In this document: one piece after another, positions 44,479 through 54,370 of the stretch
Position numbering within the stretch: position 1 is the first letter of the stretch
Layout: every line of letters starts with the position of its first letter
NCBI GenBank assembly: GCA_026713545.1
Contig: JAPOOG010000087.1
Location: 1 to 64,000, forward strand
Origin: Bryobacterales bacterium
Lineage (GTDB): Bacteria; Acidobacteriota; Terriglobia; Bryobacterales; UBA6623
DNA: 64,000 nt
Direction: 5' to 3'
Program-made: the position numbers and the translations under genes
The notes under the pieces: model-generated
The model's database searches: none
The model's input: the letters and a program-made list of their open reading frames with translations, nothing else
Told to the model about the DNA's origin: nothing

Positions 44479-47211
44479 ATGAATATGGCCAAGAATACGA
44501 AAGAGCAGACGCTCGTGATCGTCGAGTCGCCCACCAAAGCTCGGACGGTTTCTCGTTTCCTCGGAGCAGGTTTTACGGTCATGGCCTCGAACGGCCATGT
44601 CCGGGACTTGCCCGACAATGCCTCCGAGATCCCCGCAAGGTTCAGGAAGGAGGCTTGGGCAAAGCTCGGCATCCACATCGAGCGGGACTTCGCGCCGCTT
44701 TACGTCATCCTCGACAGCAAGAAGCAGCGGATCAAGGGTCTTCGGGAGGCGGTCAGGCGTGCGGAGCGCATCTACCTCGCGACAGACGAAGATCGTGAAG
44801 GCGAGTCGATCAGTTGGCATCTGCTTGAGACACTGAAGCCGAAGGTGCCGGTGAGCCGACTGGTCTTTCACGAGATCACGCAGTCGGCGATCGAGCAAGC
44901 ACTGGACTCCGCAAGGGAAATCAATCAGGATCTCGTTAATGCGCAAGAGACGCGGCGCATTGTTGACCGGCTGTTCGGATACGAAGTCAGCCCACTGCTT
45001 TGGAAGAAGATGGCTCCCCGGCTCAGCGCCGGCCGGGTTCAGAGCGTGGCGGTTCGGCTACTCGTCGAACGGGAACGCTCTCGTATCCGCTTCCGTGCGG
45101 CCAACTACTGGAGCATCCGGGCGAACTTCTGTAAACCGGATGCCCTCAGCAAACCCTCCGAATTCGAAGCCGAGCTTGTACGCGTAAATGGGCAACGTGT
45201 AGCAAGCGGTAAGGACTTCGATCCGGGAACAGGTCGTCTCAAGAAGGCCGACGACATCGTTGCCTTGGGTGAGCAGGATGTGAAGGATCTGCTCTCCCGT
45301 ATCGAGAGCGAATCAGCGGTAGTCGACTCGGTGGAGGAAAAGCCCTACACTACATCTCCGGCGGCGCCGTTCGTCACGAGCACGTTGCAGCAGGAAGCGA
45401 ACCGCAAGCTACGATACTCGGCCGAACGCACGATGGCTGCCGCACAGCGGCTCTACGAGAATGGTTTCATCACCTACATGCGCACAGATTCGACGACGCT
45501 CTCCAATGAGGCGTTGTCGGCCGCGCGGACGCTGATTGCACGGCACTTCGGACGCGACTTCCTTCCCCAGAACCCTCGTATCTACAAGACCAAGGTACGC
45601 AACGCGCAGGAAGCGCACGAAGCGATCCGGCCTGCAGGCAGAGCTTTCACGGCGCCGGAGGAGGTCGAACGACAGCTCGGCGTCGAGGCAGCCAAGCTCT
45701 ACGAGTTGATCTGGAAACGGACCGTTGCCAGCCAGATGAAGAATACCCACGGAACCAACATCGTGGTGCAAGTCAGCTTGGGGGAAGCACTCTTCCGGGC
45801 CTCCGGGAAAACCATCGTGTTCCCGGGATTCTTGCGCGCCTATGTCGACGGCAGCGACGACCGGAGCGCCGAACTGTCGGATAAAGAGCGCTTGTTGCCG
45901 AAGCTCACCGCAAAGGAGCAACTTGCGGTCAAGTCTCTTAAACTGCTGGACCGGACAACACAGCCGCCGCCGCGTTACACCGAAGGCACACTCATCAAGG
46001 AGTTGGAACGGCTGGGCATCGGTCGCCCGAGCACGTGGGCCACGATCGTGCGGTTGGTTCTCTCGCGTTCCTACGCCTTCAAGAAGGGCATGACCCTCGT
46101 GCCCACCTTCGTCGCGATGGCGGTGGTGGGTCTTCTGGAGAAGTATTTCACGAACCTGTTGGACTATGAGTTCACCGCCCGCCTCGAAGATGATCTTGAC
46201 GCCATCTCGCGCGGTGAGGCGGAGCGGCTGGGCTACCTCAAGAAGTTTTACTTTGGCAACGGCCATCGCGGGCTGCGCACTCTGGTCGAAAACGGCGAAT
46301 CGTCCATCGATCCCCGCGAGGTATGCTCCATCCCGGTCGGTGAGGCACCGGGCGGAGCGAAGATCGAGATCCGCATTGGACGCTACGGCCCCTTCATCTC
46401 AGACGGCAAAAAACGTGCCAGTCTACCCGACATGCTTGCTCCTGACGAAATGAATATGGAAATGGCGCAGCGCCTGTTGGCGAAGGCCCAGAAGGAACCT
46501 TCAGCCCTCGGTGACGACCCGGAAACCGGCAAGTCTGTCTATCTCAAAAGTGGCCGTTTCGGGTCTTATGTTCAGTTGGGTGTGCCGTCGGGAAATGACA
46601 AGCCCAAAATGGTTTCTCTGTTGCCCAACATGAAGCCTAGCGAGGTTGATCTCGCGTTGGCGCTCAAGCTTCTCGCCTTGCCGCGTACGATCGGCGCACA
46701 TCCGGAGACCGGCAAGCCGGTATTGGCCTCCAACGGCCGTTTCGGTCCGTACGTGAAGTCCGGTGACGAGATACGGTCGATTCCGCCACAGTTATCGCCC
46801 TTGGATATCACGCTCGAGCGCGCAGTCGAGATGCTCAAGCAACCCAAGGGTCGGCGCCGCGCGGATCCGCCCAAGGCGCTGCGCGAACTTGGCAAACACC
46901 CTGTCACGCAAAAGCCGCTCGTGATCAAGTCCGGCCGTTTCGGCGCCTACGTCACGGATGGCGAACTGAACGCCACTCTGCGAAGAGGCATGACGCCTGA
47001 GAGGCTGACGATAGAGGACGCGGTGAATCTGCTCGACGCCCGAGCCGCTCGATTGGCGGCGAATCCCGATGGCAGACCCGCCCGAAAGACCACGAAGCAG
47101 GCTAAGAAGAAAATACCGAAGAAAGCAACCGATCGCCAAGCCAGGAAAGCCTCCCAGCGACCAACGGAAAAAGGCGGTAGCCGCAAAGAATCGAACGTGG
47201 CGGACAACTGA
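44479..47211 (+). CDS. topA: DNA topoisomerase I
   Basis: The 910-residue protein starts at ATG 44479 (GTG 44455 and ATG 44485 are alternatives). The TOPRIM domain has L-V-I-V-E-S-P-T-K-A and A-T-D-E-D-R-E-G-E-S-I-S-W-H. The catalytic Tyr is in F-I-T-Y-M-R-T-D-S near residue 332. The C-terminus holds about four Topo_C repeats (G-R-Y-G-P-F-I, G-R-F-G-S-Y-V, G-R-F-G-P-Y-V, G-R-F-G-A-Y-V) and a Lys/Arg-rich tail. It relaxes negatively supercoiled DNA by type IA strand passage. Confidence 0.95.
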   Translation: MNMAKNTKEQTLVIVESPTKARTVSRFLGAGFTVMASNGHVRDLPDNASEIPARFRKEAWAKLGIHIERDFAPLYVILDSKKQRIKGLREAVRRAERIYLATDEDREGESISWHLLETLKPKVPVSRLVFHEITQSAIEQALDSAREINQDLVNAQETRRIVDRLFGYEVSPLLWKKMAPRLSAGRVQSVAVRLLVERERSRIRFRAANYWSIRANFCKPDALSKPSEFEAELVRVNGQRVASGKDFDPGTGRLKKADDIVALGEQDVKDLLSRIESESAVVDSVEEKPYTTSPAAPFVTSTLQQEANRKLRYSAERTMAAAQRLYENGFITYMRTDSTTLSNEALSAARTLIARHFGRDFLPQNPRIYKTKVRNAQEAHEAIRPAGRAFTAPEEVERQLGVEAAKLYELIWKRTVASQMKNTHGTNIVVQVSLGEALFRASGKTIVFPGFLRAYVDGSDDRSAELSDKERLLPKLTAKEQLAVKSLKLLDRTTQPPPRYTEGTLIKELERLGIGRPSTWATIVRLVLSRSYAFKKGMTLVPTFVAMAVVGLLEKYFTNLLDYEFTARLEDDLDAISRGEAERLGYLKKFYFGNGHRGLRTLVENGESSIDPREVCSIPVGEAPGGAKIEIRIGRYGPFISDGKKRASLPDMLAPDEMNMEMAQRLLAKAQKEPSALGDDPETGKSVYLKSGRFGSYVQLGVPSGNDKPKMVSLLPNMKPSEVDLALALKLLALPRTIGAHPETGKPVLASNGRFGPYVKSGDEIRSIPPQLSPLDITLERAVEMLKQPKGRRRADPPKALRELGKHPVTQKPLVIKSGRFGAYVTDGELNATLRRGMTPERLTIEDAVNLLDARAARLAANPDGRPARKTTKQAKKKIPKKATDRQARKASQRPTEKGGSRKESNVADN

Positions 47212-47379
47212 CGCGCCGGAAGCCCGCTGGCATACCGGCAACGAGCACGATCTGGAAGTCCTCCCTGCAGCCACTCATACAGTGAGCCGCCATTGCGGCG
47301 TATCAGCCCGAAGTCATATCCTCTGCGAGCGGTCTCCGAACCAATCTGGAGGCTATAGTGAAGATGGAATTCCACAGCG

Positions 47380-47920
<541 letters not shown>

Positions 47921-47943
<23 letters not shown>

Positions 47944-49003
47944 TCGCCCGGATGTAGGCTTCGCTCGCCGCGTTCAGCGTAGCCAAGGCGTCCGAAGGCA
48001 GTGCCAAGCGGCTGCCCACGACATTATCATCGACGTGTCCTGGGTTCTCAGCGCCCGCCAGCGCCGAGGTCACTTCCGGATGGCTCAGCACCCATGCGAT
48101 TGCGATTTGAGGGCGTGTCGCTCCTAAATCGCCCGCAACTACATCCATAACGTCTAGCACATCCGCTAGCGGCGAACCGTCACCGGGCTCACGCCCCGGC
48201 GCCAGTTTGCCCGCCGCGAGCGGACTGAAAGCTTGCAGGCCGAGTTTGTGCTCGCGAATCAACGGGAACAGCTCTTGTTCCACGCTGGGTACGGTCTGTT
48301 CCGGCGCTTGGCGGCCGACGATATTGAAGTAGTGTTGCAGCCCCGCCGGGGAGCTCCGCCCCCCTCTCGCCGTATGTTCGAGGGCGGCGCGAATGTCGTT
48401 GGGCGTGTGATTCGACAGACCCCAGTAGCGGACTTTGCCGGATTGAACGAGGTCATCCATTGTGTCGGCGACCTGCTCGATCGGCACGGTTTCGGTGGGG
48501 TTGTGGAGCAGATAGAGATCGACATAGTCCGTCCCGAGTCGCCGCAGGCTGCCGGCGCACTCCCGGAATGCGAACTCGCGTGTGAATTCCAACGGTTTCG
48601 ACGGCTCGTTGCCTTCGGGCTTCGATCCCGGATGGACTTTCGTGCAGATCACCAGCTTGTCTCGAGGATGACCTTGAATTGCCTTCCCCAGCGCCATCTC
48701 CGCGCCGCCCCAACCGTACGCGTTCGAGGAATCAAAAAAATTGACACCCAGGTCGAGGCACCGCCGAAGGATCGCTTGCCCTACGGGATTATCGGGTGAG
48801 CGTTCAGTCTCCCGAAAAGCGGTGCCCTGACACAGTCGAGACACGAACAGGTCCGTCGAGCCGAACGGTACAAGCTCACCTTCAGGAGAAGGAGCGGCGC
48901 ATCTTGCGGATCCCAGCACCGCCAGGAGTGCCGAGAACTGCAAGAAATCTCGCCGTGAGGAGCTCGGCCTGGACCTGCTGCGATCAAGTTGTTGCATAGC
49001 CAT
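47921..49003 (-). CDS. Tat-exported aldo/keto reductase
   Basis: The 360-residue protein has a Tat signal (S-R-R-D-F-L-Q-F near residues 16-23) and then an aldo/keto reductase barrel. F-F-D-S-S-N-A-Y-G holds the catalytic Asp and Tyr, I-C-T-K-V the Lys, and L-Y-L-L-H-N-P the His, so the tetrad is intact. The NADP site is expected near the C-terminus. Export by Tat suits a folded cofactor protein. It is at the 3' end of pabA, overlapping by 23 bases, and it follows the gene at 49022 on the same strand. Confidence 0.85.
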
Positions 49004-49021
49004 GATGAATACTAAAAAGAC

Positions 49022-50755
49022 TCAAAAGTGAATCGGTTGACTCTGGAAGTGCCGGTGTCGGCGGTACGCGATATGAAGGTCGACATCGTAGGCTGCTACG
49101 GCGGCCCTGATCTTCGGGTCGCGTTTGATGAGTGTGACCAAGAGCGTGTTCTCGCCGAGCAGCGGGTACTGCTCCGGCTGCAATGCGTACTCCAAGACGT
49201 ACCCGTACGGACCGACGACCGTGTTCTCCATGACCCGGAAATGCAGGTCCGACGCGCGCCGTGCGGAATCCGAGAGTAACTCTCCGTTCCATCGGACATG
49301 GACCTCATCCAAATCCAACTCGATGTTCGTAAGGCGGATCGCCAGCCGAACACTCTCCACGCGGTCACCACCCCAACGCGCCAGATCGTCGGCGACGCGG
49401 AGCGTCACGCGCAACGGTTTGCCTTCGTGGAGAACCTGAGGAAGAATCGGCCCCTTGACGGGGAACAGGCCCTCCGTGCTGTCGGCGCCCCGGGCCAGCG
49501 AGTGCACTATGTAGTGCTTGTCGGCGGTCGCGAGCAAGTCCGGATGCCCGAGCAGCCGTAGCGTTTCGTAATCTTCCTCGGTCCAAGGCCAGCCATTCGG
49601 CGCCCACATCCCGTCGCACAGCCCGAAACCGTCTGCACCCTGCTCATATCCGAGCGCAGCGGCTGCATGCGTCATCGCCGCCGTCGCGTGGCTTTCGAGT
49701 TGCCGCCCGAGGTATCCACGGAAACCCATCAGTACGCGGCAGTTCGTACCACGTGTCAGTTCAACCGACGGTCGCAGGTCGAGGTCTTGATCCAGCATCA
49801 GCCTTCTGTTCTCAGGCGTTTCCTTCTTGCTAGCCGTGATGCAGATCAGTCCGTCCACCAGACCCTCTGACACCCAGCGGCCCACCTCAAATCCGGGAAT
49901 GTTCCAGGCAGCCTCTCCGCCGGCAGGCAGCCGGACGTAAATCCTCTTTCGGCGCTGCTGTTCCCGTTGCGTCCGGTCTGCGACTTCGCGCAGCCTCGCC
50001 AGCCATTCCGTCAGGATCGGGGCGAGCTTCGGCACTTCCTCGAAGCGGCAAAAGGGGCCGAATTCGTTGTCAATCGAAAGATCGACCTCCACGCCGTCGC
50101 TTTCATATCGGGCCAGCAGCTCTTCAAAAAGCCGGAACCGCTCTTCGCGCACGCCGGCCCGCAGGAAGTTCATGCGCGCCGGCCCGAAGAAACGCCCCAA
50201 CTCACTGGCAGCAGGATGACTGTCCGAACCGACGTAGTATTCCGGGTGCTCGTAGACGAAGTCGCTCTTGCGGCCATATCCGCCCCCCAGCGAGCGGTCG
50301 CCGCCAACAATGCAAAGCGGGAGCGTCGGAAGGAACCACAAGCCCTTCTCATGTGCACGGTCACACAGGATCTTCAGCGGGTCGTGTCCATCGTCGATGA
50401 GCTGTTTCAGGTTCCGGGCGGCGCGGTAGAAAATCGGATGCGACCAGAAATCAACATTGTCTCCCCATTTCTCCCCGACAGCACTGTCGTACTGAACCAC
50501 ACCACCTTCGAGCCCGGCGGAGTAGATCAGCGTATCCACGCCGCTGTTCACGAGTTGATCAACGGCGAATGTCAGATCATACGGCGTCAACGGCGGAGCA
50601 AACTGATAAAGGCCCGAGGCGTGCCGGCCGTCATCGTAGAAGAAGACACCGGGTTCACCGTCAGGAGATGGACCTGCGGTAGCCGAAGTCACTCCTCCCG
50701 ACAAGACGGCTGGGGCACTCGCGCCCATCGTTCGCAGGAAGTTTCTGCGCTTCAT
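49022..50755 (-). CDS. Tat-exported glycoside-hydrolase-like protein
   Basis: The 577-residue product starts at ATG 50755 (M-K-R-R-N-F-L), giving a Tat signal R-R-N-F-L-R; the frame upstream to 50845 is open but has no signal. A barrel-like region (~30-420) includes D-T-L-I-Y-S-A-G-L-E-G-G, G-V-E-V-D-L-S-I-D-N-E-F-G and D-G-M-W-A-P-N-G-W-P-W, which recalls the glycosyl-hydrolase-like GHL10/DUF fold. Acidic residues E and D in 'D-N-E-F' may be catalytic. A beta domain follows. The family cannot be named with certainty. It lies just upstream of the aldo/keto reductase on the same strand. Confidence 0.6.
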   Translation of the reverse strand: MKRRNFLRTMGASAPAVLSGGVTSATAGPSPDGEPGVFFYDDGRHASGLYQFAPPLTPYDLTFAVDQLVNSGVDTLIYSAGLEGGVVQYDSAVGEKWGDNVDFWSHPIFYRAARNLKQLIDDGHDPLKILCDRAHEKGLWFLPTLPLCIVGGDRSLGGGYGRKSDFVYEHPEYYVGSDSHPAASELGRFFGPARMNFLRAGVREERFRLFEELLARYESDGVEVDLSIDNEFGPFCRFEEVPKLAPILTEWLARLREVADRTQREQQRRKRIYVRLPAGGEAAWNIPGFEVGRWVSEGLVDGLICITASKKETPENRRLMLDQDLDLRPSVELTRGTNCRVLMGFRGYLGRQLESHATAAMTHAAAALGYEQGADGFGLCDGMWAPNGWPWTEEDYETLRLLGHPDLLATADKHYIVHSLARGADSTEGLFPVKGPILPQVLHEGKPLRVTLRVADDLARWGGDRVESVRLAIRLTNIELDLDEVHVRWNGELLSDSARRASDLHFRVMENTVVGPYGYVLEYALQPEQYPLLGENTLLVTLIKRDPKIRAAVAAYDVDLHIAYRRHRHFQSQPIHF

Positions 50756-51137
50756 GGACTGGTTCTCGCTGACCAACGATACACCGACGCCCGGAGCGGG
50801 TGCAATCGTCGCTGGATTGAGATAGATGGTTTGATGTCGATTCAAGGAGATAATTCAGCCGCAGGGCGACAAGGCTAAGATTGCGGGGAATGATCGAGAG
50901 TTTTTTACCGCGCAGCCGGTCGAGGCGCGGTACTACGTCACTGAAACCGAGCCGCCTGACCACCAGTCCGTCTCGTGCATTTGGCAGCCCGAACTGCCAA
51001 AACCAGTCCTTCGCCGCACTGGCTCGGGCGCAATCGCGCCTCGACTTTCGGGGCTGCGTTGGTGCCACGATTCCTAGCAGATCGGAGAAGGCAGGGGCCT
51101 CAGAGAAAGGCATTCGCTCCGCTGGAAGAGTCCACGA
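50756..51137. other. Spacer with no supported gene
   Basis: These 382 bases separate two same-strand genes. Short reads over them are shadows. No hairpin or promoter of note was found. Confidence 0.4.
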
Positions 51138-52052
51138 TCAGCGTCCTCGACTGCGAATAGGTCTGCTCAGCTCTGCTCCAGAGTGATGCGGTCGGGCCGA
51201 GTCCTCCCGGTCGAACCGAGCAGCGTCACGACCGGACGTAAGCCAGCGCCGGGAGGCTTCCAGGGTCAGAGTCAGTTTCTCACGAGGCACACCCGTCACA
51301 AACGGCCGCAGGACGGCCTCGAACAGGGACGGGATCCCCCAGGTGAGGCTGATCGCTTCGCACTGCATGAAGGTTCCCTCGTCGCGTTCCTCGAACGAGC
51401 AGTAGTTGTTCAGCCGCCACGCGAGTCCGCGGTCCTTCCCTTCAGGCTTCGTGCGTTCCCGTGGCGTATCCGGGTGCTCGACTTCCAGGATCCGCGTGCT
51501 GCGGCTCGGCACGTGCATGCGCGTGTCGTCGACCGGGATGTACTCCACGCGGTGCTCCGTGTCGGCTACCCACGTCAGGACCTTCTTGGTATACAGCCGC
51601 AAGTAGACCTTGAAGCGATTGTCCTGACGCGCCCGGACCGCCGCAATTTGCACGTCTGGAGCGTAGATCTCGGGGTAGCGTTCATAGTCCTGCATCATCG
51701 CGATCGACCGATCGAGGGTAACGCCGGGAATGAGGACAGTGCCGATCCAGTGGTGCACCATGCCGGACGGGATGTCGACCTCGTCTCCGCCGTCCCGCGT
51801 CTCAAGCGGCTCAATGACGATCTCGCCGGATCGGAGCCGTTTGAGCACCTCCTCCCGGTCGGCGTCGGAGAGGCGGTCGAGCCAAAGGAATCCGGTTCTG
51901 CCGTCGATCTCCGCCTGCATGCGCGCCTCGGTCAAATGCACGTAGCGATCAAAGGCGCGAACTGTCTCCGGCTTCAGCTTCGCGGCGTCCGCCACGGCCG
52001 ACGAGACCGCCAGGGCCATACACGCGATCACCGCCGAGCCTGTTAGTCTCAT
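51138..52052 (-). CDS. Secreted SRPBCC-like protein of unknown function
   Basis: The 304-residue product starts at ATG 52052, with GGGCAGGG directly upstream. A Sec signal peptide (M-R-L-T-G-S-A-V-I-A-C-M-A-L-A-V-S-S-A-V) ends near A-D-A. The mature part is alpha-beta with W-L-D-R-L-S-D-A-D-R, M-M-Q-D-Y-E-R-Y-P-E-I-Y and Y-C-S-F-E-E-R-D-E-G-T-F-M-Q-C. The E-R-Y-P-E-I-Y motif recalls START/polyketide-cyclase-like folds. The C-terminal 25 residues are charged and Arg-rich. The longer frame to 52277 adds sequence without signal-peptide character. No partner is visible. Confidence 0.65.
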   Translation of the reverse strand: MRLTGSAVIACMALAVSSAVADAAKLKPETVRAFDRYVHLTEARMQAEIDGRTGFLWLDRLSDADREEVLKRLRSGEIVIEPLETRDGGDEVDIPSGMVHHWIGTVLIPGVTLDRSIAMMQDYERYPEIYAPDVQIAAVRARQDNRFKVYLRLYTKKVLTWVADTEHRVEYIPVDDTRMHVPSRSTRILEVEHPDTPRERTKPEGKDRGLAWRLNNYCSFEERDEGTFMQCEAISLTWGIPSLFEAVLRPFVTGVPREKLTLTLEASRRWLTSGRDAARFDREDSARPHHSGAELSRPIRSRGR

Positions 52053-52653
52053 CCCTGCCCTTCGATCACCGGCCCCATGCCGCAGTGAGACCTGATGCCG
52101 GCCGCCCTCATCCGTACAAAGCACGGAAAGGGCCGCAATCGGCACGTGACTCCTCGACACGAGGAACGACAATGCTCGCACAGGCCGCCCAGCCACCCTC
52201 CGCGATCCCTGGAATTCACTAGAATAGCGGAGGATCGACCTCGGGCGAACCAGTCCTTCGCCACCTGCCGGGGGCATTTCGCAGTTGCGGTATGAGTCGG
52301 GGACCGCCTCGGTACCTGATCAAGAAGGATTCGCCATGTCTGCAACCCGTCCACGAACCGTTCGTCGTGGAGCCACCACCCTCGGCATCGCGATGGCCGG
52401 GATGACAAGAGGCACGTCGGATCTCACACAGCCAGGGCAGAGTGGACCTCCCCCTCTCCGCAGAAGTCGGAGTCTGAAGTGCTGCTGCCGGTACTGCAGT
52501 GCTTGAGGCGCAGGCCTAACGTTACAGTCCGGGTGCGGACCGCCGCGATCCGCGATCCTCCCATATCATCGCTGTGATAGAATGCGGTGCTACTTTACTC
52601 CATGCGCATCAGAGAGTTAGAGGCTGTGAGCCGGCCGGTCATGGCAGCGTAAG
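52053..52653. other. 600-base spacer with no strongly supported gene
   Basis: A 56-codon frame (ATG 52336 to 52506) has AAGGA about eight bases upstream and ends in a Cys-rich peptide (C-C-C-R-Y-C), but no conservation or family can be shown. Several candidate TATAAT-like boxes lie near 52570, before the 2OG-oxygenase gene, but none has a good -35 partner. Confidence 0.4.
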
Positions 52654-53574
52654 GTGAGCGTAAATCCCGCCGTTTACTCTTCCGCGGGAAGTCATCTCGA
52701 ACAGTTCAGGAGCACTTGGCCGTTTCCGCATTTCGTGATCGACGGCTTTCTTGACCCCGGGCTTTGCCAAGAAGTCCGCGATGCCTTCCCGGCGTTTAGC
52801 GATGAACGGGCGCGCAACGAGTTCGGAGAGACGGGGGGTAAGTCTGTCTACGAGAATCTCCCGAAGATCGCGCCCTGCTACGCCCGCTTGGACAAGGTTT
52901 TCCGAAGCAGGGAATTCTTGCATTGGTTGAGCCAGGCGACTGGGATCCCCGATTTGCTGTACGACCGTGATTATGTCGGAGGGGGGACACACGAGAACAA
53001 GGATGGTCAGGAGCTCGATCCGCACGTGGACTTCAATTACCATCCAAAGCAACGCTGGCACAGAAGACTGAATCTCATCCTTTTTCTGAACAAGCAATGG
53101 GACGACTCCTGGGGCGGCTCACTGCAACTTCATCTCGACCCTTGGACGGATGCCTCGGCCAAGACCGTCCAGCCGGTTTTTAACCGCTGCATCGTGTTCG
53201 AGACGAGCGAGCGTTCTTGGCACGGCTTTCCCAAGATCCGATTGCCCGCCGATTGCCAGGAGACAACTCGTAAATCCGTAGCCGTCTATTTCTACACAAA
53301 GGAGCGTCCGCGCGAAGAAGTCGTACCGGAGCACGGTACGTACTACGTTCCGCGTCGGATGCCGGATCATCTGCAAGCTGGCCATACACTGACCGATGCG
53401 GATGTCGCCGAACTCCGCGGTCTGTTGGCACGGCGTGATCGGCAGATCCGCTACGAACGGGAACACGAACGTGAATTGAGGACTGTGTTCGCCGCCGTGA
53501 TCGAGTCGCCAAGCTTTCGGATTGGCCGGGCCCTGACTTGGCCGCTACGCAAGGTGCGGGATTTGTTGAGATAG
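52654..53574 (+). CDS. 2OG-Fe(II) oxygenase (prolyl-4-hydroxylase-like)
   Basis: The 306-residue protein starts at GTG 52654; no ATG is available in the frame. The iron triad is H124-x-D126 (D-P-H-V-D-F-N-Y-H) and H190 (S-W-H-G-F-P). Arg206 in T-T-R-K-S-V-A-V-Y is the 2-oxoglutarate anchor. An N-terminal region opens W-P-F-P-H-F-V-I-D-G-F-L. Related proteins hydroxylate proline or lysine side chains or act on sugars. The basic C-terminal 60 residues (R-R-D-R-Q-I-R-Y-E-R-E-H) are unlike the core. No obvious target gene lies nearby. Confidence 0.85.
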   Translation: MSVNPAVYSSAGSHLEQFRSTWPFPHFVIDGFLDPGLCQEVRDAFPAFSDERARNEFGETGGKSVYENLPKIAPCYARLDKVFRSREFLHWLSQATGIPDLLYDRDYVGGGTHENKDGQELDPHVDFNYHPKQRWHRRLNLILFLNKQWDDSWGGSLQLHLDPWTDASAKTVQPVFNRCIVFETSERSWHGFPKIRLPADCQETTRKSVAVYFYTKERPREEVVPEHGTYYVPRRMPDHLQAGHTLTDADVAELRGLLARRDRQIRYEREHERELRTVFAAVIESPSFRIGRALTWPLRKVRDLLR

Positions 53575-53809
53575 TCTCCCGACCGATTGCGATACATGTG
53601 CGGCGAATGAGCTTCGCCCGGGCTCCGCCAAGTGGGTCTGCTCATTCGGGGACCAATCGTCGATGTTAAGCTCGAAGTAAAATCCGAACGCGCCATGCCC
53701 CTCCCATAGGCCGGTACAATTGTGTTATCCAGCCTTTCGAGGCAGATTCTTCCTGCACGTTCGGCACGGTTCAGCGTCCTAGAGTATCAGTAGGATCAGG
53801 ATTGAGGGT
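53575..53809. other. Upstream region of the ECF sigma operon
   Basis: No gene is supported. GAGGG lies a few bases before ATG 53810. An ECF-type self-promoter could be here, but the two boxes could not be placed by eye. Confidence 0.3.
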
Positions 53810-54370
53810 ATGGCTCAAGGGGCAACCTCGGGCGTTATGGAAGCGGAACCCTTCGTTGCGGTAGAGACTTCCGTAGAAGAGTCCAGTGATGCTGCGTTCA
53901 TCGAGGCGCACATGCGCCGCGTGTTCCGCTTGGTCTACCGGGTTGTCGGCAATATTCCCGACGCCCAGGATCTGACCCAAGAGGCCTTCGTCAAGGCCCT
54001 TACACGCCGCTCGCAGCTCAAGGATCCGAAGAAAGCTGCGCACTGGCTCGGGCGCATTGCTACGAACACCGCTCTGGATTTTGTCAGGCAGCGGAAACGG
54101 GTCAGCTTTGAGGGATTGGACAAAGCGCCGAATATCTCGACCGAGACGCCGGAACAAGCCGTCTTGCGGGGTGAGAAACGCTCCTACATCGAAGACGGGC
54201 TACGACTGCTCACCGAGCGAGAAAGGGCGGCGCTGGTTCTACGGGATATTGAAGGTTTGCCGGCGGTGGAAGTGGCCAGGCAGTTGAGATGCTCGCCGGC
54301 GACAGTGCGCTCGCACATAGCGAACGCACGAGTCAAGTTCAGAAGTTATGTCAAGGGGCGGAAGCGATGA
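53810..54370 (+). CDS. ECF-type RNA polymerase sigma-70 factor
   Basis: The 186-residue protein has region 2 (M-R-R-V-F-R-L-V-Y-R-V-V-G, D-A-Q-D-L-T-Q-E-A-F-V-K-A-L) and region 4 (L-R-L-L-T-E-R-E-R-A-A-L-V-L-R-D-I-E-G, C-S-P-A-T-V-R-S-H-I-A-N-A-R) joined by a short linker, without regions 1 and 3. The stop overlaps the start of the next gene as ATGA (54367-54370), so the two are translationally coupled. It would direct polymerase to stress or envelope promoters when released. Confidence 0.93.
   Translation: MAQGATSGVMEAEPFVAVETSVEESSDAAFIEAHMRRVFRLVYRVVGNIPDAQDLTQEAFVKALTRRSQLKDPKKAAHWLGRIATNTALDFVRQRKRVSFEGLDKAPNISTETPEQAVLRGEKRSYIEDGLRLLTERERAALVLRDIEGLPAVEVARQLRCSPATVRSHIANARVKFRSYVKGRKR

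Noticed and set aside
52336..52506. 56-codon frame ending in a Cys-rich peptide
   Set aside because: It has a plausible ribosome site but no conservation, no family and poor codon signal, so it is only mentioned in the spacer entry.
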